DNA of 64,000 nucleotides from SG8-40 sp963792855 (GTDB lineage Bacteria > Pseudomonadota > Gammaproteobacteria > Burkholderiales > Eutrophovitaceae): assembly GCA_963792855.1 (NCBI GenBank), contig CAWBXZ010000001.1, positions 248,001 through 312,000 of the forward strand, read 5' to 3'. Under the pieces are notes generated by a model that was not told the DNA's origin, made no database searches, and was given only the letters and a program-made list of their open reading frames with translations. Shown here piece by piece: positions 60,666 to 64,000 of the stretch. The translations under genes and the position numbers were made by a program. Position 1 is the stretch's first letter. Each line of letters begins with the position of its first letter.

Positions 60666-62219
60666 TCAATCCATTACGAGCGATGCGAGATGCTCGATCA
60701 GGTCACGTGAGTCAATGATGCCGACGGGCCTTTGCCGATCGTCGACCAGCGGAAGATAGCGCAGATCACTAACCACCATCAGGTGGACCGCATGAGCCAG
60801 CGGATGGTCCGGGTGAACCGTGTGCGGGTCGGGCGTCATCACCTCGCGCACAATAGTCGCGGCGGGATCGAGTTGTGCCGCGGCGACGCGCACGAGCGCG
60901 TCCGTCTCGGTGAAGATGCCGGTGAGTCTCCCGTCTTCTCCGGTGACGAGCACACTACCGATGCGTCGCTCACGCAGAATTCCGAGCGCGACTTCCACGG
61001 TAGACGTCTCGGCGAGCGAAATGGGCACAGCCGGATTCAACTTCTCCACAGTGTCGTCACGCAGACTGCGCTCGATCATACTCTGGGCTTCGCCGGGCGC
61101 GACTTCCTCGTGCGTAAGACTGGCGAGGCACAGTTCGCACTCGTCGGCACCGGGCAGATTCGGATGGTCGCAAACAGGGCAGGGCGTGCCTTCCAGGGCG
61201 GCAGCGGGAATCGCCCACGTGTCGCCCTGGCGATAGAGCGCGTTCAGGTCCGGCGCATGCGCTTCCCGGGCGCTTTGCACCTGCGCCATTAACTGCTGGT
61301 CGTAGACAGGCTTCCGGATTGCACGGAATACCCCTACGGGAGTCGGAAAGTCCGGCGGCCCCATGCGGCTCAAAAAGTAGGCCAAAGTCGGTTGCGTTGC
61401 GCATTCGTCGTGTACCAGAAGCTCTTGTTCGTCAACATCGGCGACGTTGACCACTTCGGGCGTGAGTCCGTTAAGGCGAATGCCTTTTTCCATCGCCTTG
61501 CCGAAGCGCATTGGTTGCCCGTGCTCGAGGAAGAGCACATTGTCGGGCTTGGTGTCGGGATCAGTCAGATGGGCCCAGGCCCCATTGTTGAAGATCATGC
61601 AATTCTGCGCGACCTCAATCAACGTGGCGCCCGAATGCTGCGCTGCCCGCCTCAACACACCCGCCATATGCTCCTGGAAGGTATCTACCGTGCGCGCGAT
61701 GAAGCTGGCCTCGGCCCCGATGGCCACGCCAATGGGATTGACGGGGTTCTCGATCGAGCCGTCGGGACTTGATTTGGTACGCTTGCCGATCTCGGACGTC
61801 GGCGAGTACTGTCCTTTGGTAAGGCCGTAGATCCGATTATTGAACAACACAATATTGATGTCGATATTGCGTCGAAGAGCGTGCAGGAAATGATTGCCGC
61901 CAATCGCCAGGGCGTCACCGTCACCGGTCGTGACCCAAATCTGTAACTCGGGACGTGCACACTTGAGACCGGTCGCCAAGGTCGGCGCCCGACCGTGAAT
62001 CGAGTGAATCCCGTAAGTGTTCATGTAATACGGGAAGCGGCTTGAGCAGCCGATGCCCGCAATCACCACAATGTTCTCGCGCGGAATTCCCAGTTCGGGG
62101 AGTGTCTTCTGGACTTGTGCGAGGATCGCATAGTCGCCGCATCCGGGGCACCAGCGGACGGTCTGGTCCGAAACAAAATCCCGGCGGGTGAGTTTGATCG
62201 ACTGGATATTCGCGTTCAT
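60666..62219 (-). CDS. 2-oxoacid:ferredoxin oxidoreductase beta subunit fused to zinc ribbon and CBS pair
   Basis: A 517-residue KorB-type protein. Residues 20-300 are the ThDP subunit: VRWCPGCGDYAIL with the cluster cysteines, GIGCSSRFPYYMNTYG, and the ThDP motif GDGDALAIGGNHF...NNRIYGLTKGQ. A short zinc-ribbon follows (CPVCDHPNLPGADECELC, about 355-372), then two CBS domains (AVPISLAETSTVEVALGILRERRIGSVLV; VMTPDPHTVHPDHPLAHAVHLMV) at the C-terminus. CBS pairs bind adenylates and would give energy-state control. Ordinary KorB proteins are about 300-350 residues, so the fusion is unusual. Its start overlaps the alpha-subunit stop. Confidence 0.88.
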   Translation of the reverse strand: MNANIQSIKLTRRDFVSDQTVRWCPGCGDYAILAQVQKTLPELGIPRENIVVIAGIGCSSRFPYYMNTYGIHSIHGRAPTLATGLKCARPELQIWVTTGDGDALAIGGNHFLHALRRNIDINIVLFNNRIYGLTKGQYSPTSEIGKRTKSSPDGSIENPVNPIGVAIGAEASFIARTVDTFQEHMAGVLRRAAQHSGATLIEVAQNCMIFNNGAWAHLTDPDTKPDNVLFLEHGQPMRFGKAMEKGIRLNGLTPEVVNVADVDEQELLVHDECATQPTLAYFLSRMGPPDFPTPVGVFRAIRKPVYDQQLMAQVQSAREAHAPDLNALYRQGDTWAIPAAALEGTPCPVCDHPNLPGADECELCLASLTHEEVAPGEAQSMIERSLRDDTVEKLNPAVPISLAETSTVEVALGILRERRIGSVLVTGEDGRLTGIFTETDALVRVAAAQLDPAATIVREVMTPDPHTVHPDHPLAHAVHLMVVSDLRYLPLVDDRQRPVGIIDSRDLIEHLASLVMD

Positions 62220-64000
62220 GACAACATCTCCTCGATCTTTCTCTCGATTTCGGCAATGGTGAAAGGCCGACCCTGTATCTTTGACAGGGAGACCACGTCG
62301 ATCATGAAACGCGCGCGCAGTAGCAGCGCCAGTTGACCGGCATTCAACTCGGGGACGAGGACACTGGAGTAACGGGCCAGCAGGGAACCGAGGTTGCGTG
62401 GAAAAGGGTTCAGGTAACGAAGGTGCGCACAGGCCACCGAGTAACCCCGTTCACGGCAATTGCTGACAGCGGCCGATGCGACGCCGCGAGTACTGCCCCA
62501 ACTGAGCACCAGCAGGTCGGCGTCGTCGTCGCCTTCGACCGACTGTTCGGGTACGAACTCCGCGACACGCTCGACCTTTTGGGCTCGCAATCGAGACATG
62601 CGCTCGTGATTGTCGGGGTCATAACTGACATTGCCCGTCTCATGCTCCTTCTCGAGTCCGCCGAGGCGATGCTCGAGACCCGGAGTGCCGGGCACGGCCC
62701 ATGGACGTGCCAGCGTCGAGTCGTCGCGGCCGTATGGTCGAAAGCCCTCCGCCTCGCAGGGGTGCGTCACGCGAATTGGATCCAGCGCCTCGACGACGGG
62801 AATGCGCCAGCGCTCCGCGCTGTTGGCCACCTGTGAGTCCGAGAGCACGATGACCGGTGTGGTATGCCGCACCGCGATGCGGAACGCATCGATGGCGACG
62901 TCATAGCAATCCGCTGGGCCCGAGGCCGCCAGCACCGGTATCGGGCTCTCACCATTGCGGCCGAAAGCGGCCTGGAGCAGATCCGATTGTTCCGTTTTGG
63001 TTGGCAGACCGGTGGAGGGGCCGCCGCGTTGAACGTTGAGAATGACCAGCGGCAACTCAAGCATGATTGCAAGGCCGATGGCTTCGCTTTTCAGGCAAAT
63101 TCCGGGACCACTCGTCCCGGTTAGCGAAAATGCACCTCCAAAAGCCGCCCCGATGGCAGACCCCATTGCCGCGATCTCGTCCTCGGCCTGGAATGTACGC
63201 ACATCGAGATATTTGAGCCGCGCCAGATGATGCAATACGTCGGAGGCCGGCGTAATTGGATAGCTGCTGTAGACCAACGGCTTGCCAGCCAGGTGCGCAG
63301 CCGTGACGCTTCCCAGGGCGAACGCTTCGTTGCCGTTGATGATCCGATAATCGCCCGGTTCTGCCGGTGCCGGGGGTACCCGGTATTGCACCAGAAAGTT
63401 GTCGCTGTCCTCAGGGTAACGGTATCCCGCCTCGAGCGCATGGCGGTTTCCTTCAGCGATCTGCGGCGCACGCGCGAATTTTCTGTCGATCCACGCGCGA
63501 CTGTGTTCCATAGGCCGATCGTAAAGCCAGTAGAGAAGCCCGAGTGCGAAGAAGTTCTTGCAGCGCCGCTTCTGGCGAGTCTCGAGACCGGTGCCGTCCA
63601 AAGCTGCATCGGTTAGTGAAGTGATCGATACGCGGTGCAGCCGATACCGGGTCGCCAGATCCGGATCCTCCAGCGGGTTCTCTGCGTAGCCGGCCTTGCG
63701 CAGGTTGCCCTTGCTGAAAGCGTCGCTGTCAACCAGCAGCACACCGCCAGGATCCAGTCGCGGCAGGTAGACTTTGAGCGCGGCCGGGTTCATCGCAACC
63801 AATGCTCCCAGGCGGTCGCCGGGGGCCCGGATCTTGTGGCTGGCGACGCTCAGCTGAAAGGCAGAGACGCCGGCGACGGAGCCCGCCGGGGCGCGAATTT
63901 CAGATGGATAATCGGGCAGTGTACTGATGTCGTTGCCGAACATCGCCGAGGCGGAGGTGAACTGCGTTCCGATCAATTGCATGCCGTCCCCGGAATCACC
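62216..64000 (-). CDS. 2-oxoacid:ferredoxin oxidoreductase alpha subunit (gamma-alpha fusion), partial
   Basis: At least 594 codons, open at the window end. The first visible residues, GDSGDGMQLIGTQFTSAS, are the conserved gamma-domain start, so only a few residues are missing. The gamma domain (GNDISTLPDYPSEIRAPAG) is fused to the alpha domain (NGNEAFALGSVTAA, YSSYPITPASDVLHHLA, TGTSGPGICLKSEAIGLA, QRGGPSTGLPTKTEQSDL). An in-frame ATG at 63982 is internal. With the beta subunit it oxidises 2-oxoglutarate or a related acid to the acyl-CoA and reduces ferredoxin. In anaerobic aromatic degraders such enzymes recharge ferredoxin for dearomatising reductases; here ferredoxin for the radical activase is another use. 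Confidence 0.9.
   Translation of the reverse strand, partial: GDSGDGMQLIGTQFTSASAMFGNDISTLPDYPSEIRAPAGSVAGVSAFQLSVASHKIRAPGDRLGALVAMNPAALKVYLPRLDPGGVLLVDSDAFSKGNLRKAGYAENPLEDPDLATRYRLHRVSITSLTDAALDGTGLETRQKRRCKNFFALGLLYWLYDRPMEHSRAWIDRKFARAPQIAEGNRHALEAGYRYPEDSDNFLVQYRVPPAPAEPGDYRIINGNEAFALGSVTAAHLAGKPLVYSSYPITPASDVLHHLARLKYLDVRTFQAEDEIAAMGSAIGAAFGGAFSLTGTSGPGICLKSEAIGLAIMLELPLVILNVQRGGPSTGLPTKTEQSDLLQAAFGRNGESPIPVLAASGPADCYDVAIDAFRIAVRHTTPVIVLSDSQVANSAERWRIPVVEALDPIRVTHPCEAEGFRPYGRDDSTLARPWAVPGTPGLEHRLGGLEKEHETGNVSYDPDNHERMSRLRAQKVERVAEFVPEQSVEGDDDADLLVLSWGSTRGVASAAVSNCRERGYSVACAHLRYLNPFPRNLGSLLARYSSVLVPELNAGQLALLLRARFMIDVVSLSKIQGRPFTIAEIERKIEEMLS

Noticed and set aside
1..64000. CRISPR arrays, transposases, integrases, attachment sites, replication origins
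   Set aside because: None was seen. The accessory character of 34.5-60.6 kb rests on gene content, the decayed copies and the paired regulators, not on mobility genes.

Overview
The window is GC-rich chromosomal DNA (about 60% G+C by eye) from a Gram-negative proteobacterium. The lipoprotein MlaA, outer-membrane barrels, periplasmic c-type cytochromes, a PQQ dehydrogenase, ecotin and an FNR-type box all point that way. A beta- or gamma-proteobacterium is my inference; no rRNA or tRNA gene is present to settle it. No CRISPR array, transposase or phage gene was seen.

Layout. 0-7.4 kb: SirB1-like protein, mlaA, gabD, an AidB-type acyl-CoA dehydrogenase, then the polyamine pair speD-speE behind a long leader that can fold. 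7.6-13.1 kb, minus strand: PQQ alcohol dehydrogenase with a lanthanide-type Asp pair, diheme cytochrome c, alpha/beta hydrolase, dgoK, dgoA and ecotin. 13.3-15.6 kb: ankyrin protein, GIDE-like membrane protein with an EF-hand, LemA. 15.8-25.2 kb: a tightly coupled catabolic operon with a BadI-type ring hydrolase, acyl-CoA ligase, enoyl-CoA hydratase, acyl-CoA dehydrogenase, 3-hydroxyacyl-CoA dehydrogenase plus an extra C-domain protein, alpha-methylacyl-CoA racemase-type protein, quinone oxidoreductase, a DUF4286-like protein and a degenerate type II dehydroquinase homologue. It looks like a route for an alicyclic or methyl-branched acid. 25.3-34.3 kb: MASE2-GGDEF cyclase, SDR, ThDP enzyme, small secreted protein, periplasmic amidase, OsmC, LssY_C lipoprotein, diheme cytochrome.

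34.5-60.6 kb looks like an accessory region. Two paralogous AraC regulators each face a divergent operon, and both intergenic regions carry the same 21-bp-spaced operator at the same distance from a -10 candidate. The first pair controls a DszB-like desulfinase, a ferredoxin-nitroreductase and a crotonase, followed by a decayed partial copy of the desulfinase tail. The second controls patatin, acetoacetate decarboxylase and 3-hydroxybutyrate dehydrogenase, with a CoA-disulfide reductase-rhodanese downstream. Between them lie an outer-membrane protein, rhodanese, OprB-like porin and envelope/stress membrane proteins (MarC, DUF202, HdeD). After gdhA, an FNR box precedes an operon of a glycyl radical enzyme lacking the usual C-x-E motif, a phosphofructokinase-like protein with altered active-site motifs, the radical-SAM activase and a two-domain sulfurtransferase, then a metK remnant. 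This operon is the best candidate for an undescribed system. 60.7-64 kb, minus strand: 2-oxoacid:ferredoxin oxidoreductase, beta subunit fused to a zinc ribbon and CBS pair, alpha subunit running off the window.

Four conserved genes (speD, dgoA, the glycyl radical enzyme and the sulfurtransferase) are each broken by one extra base, three of them in runs of three or four identical bases and one at a CC. I read these as likely sequencing or assembly errors and annotate the genes across the shifts.
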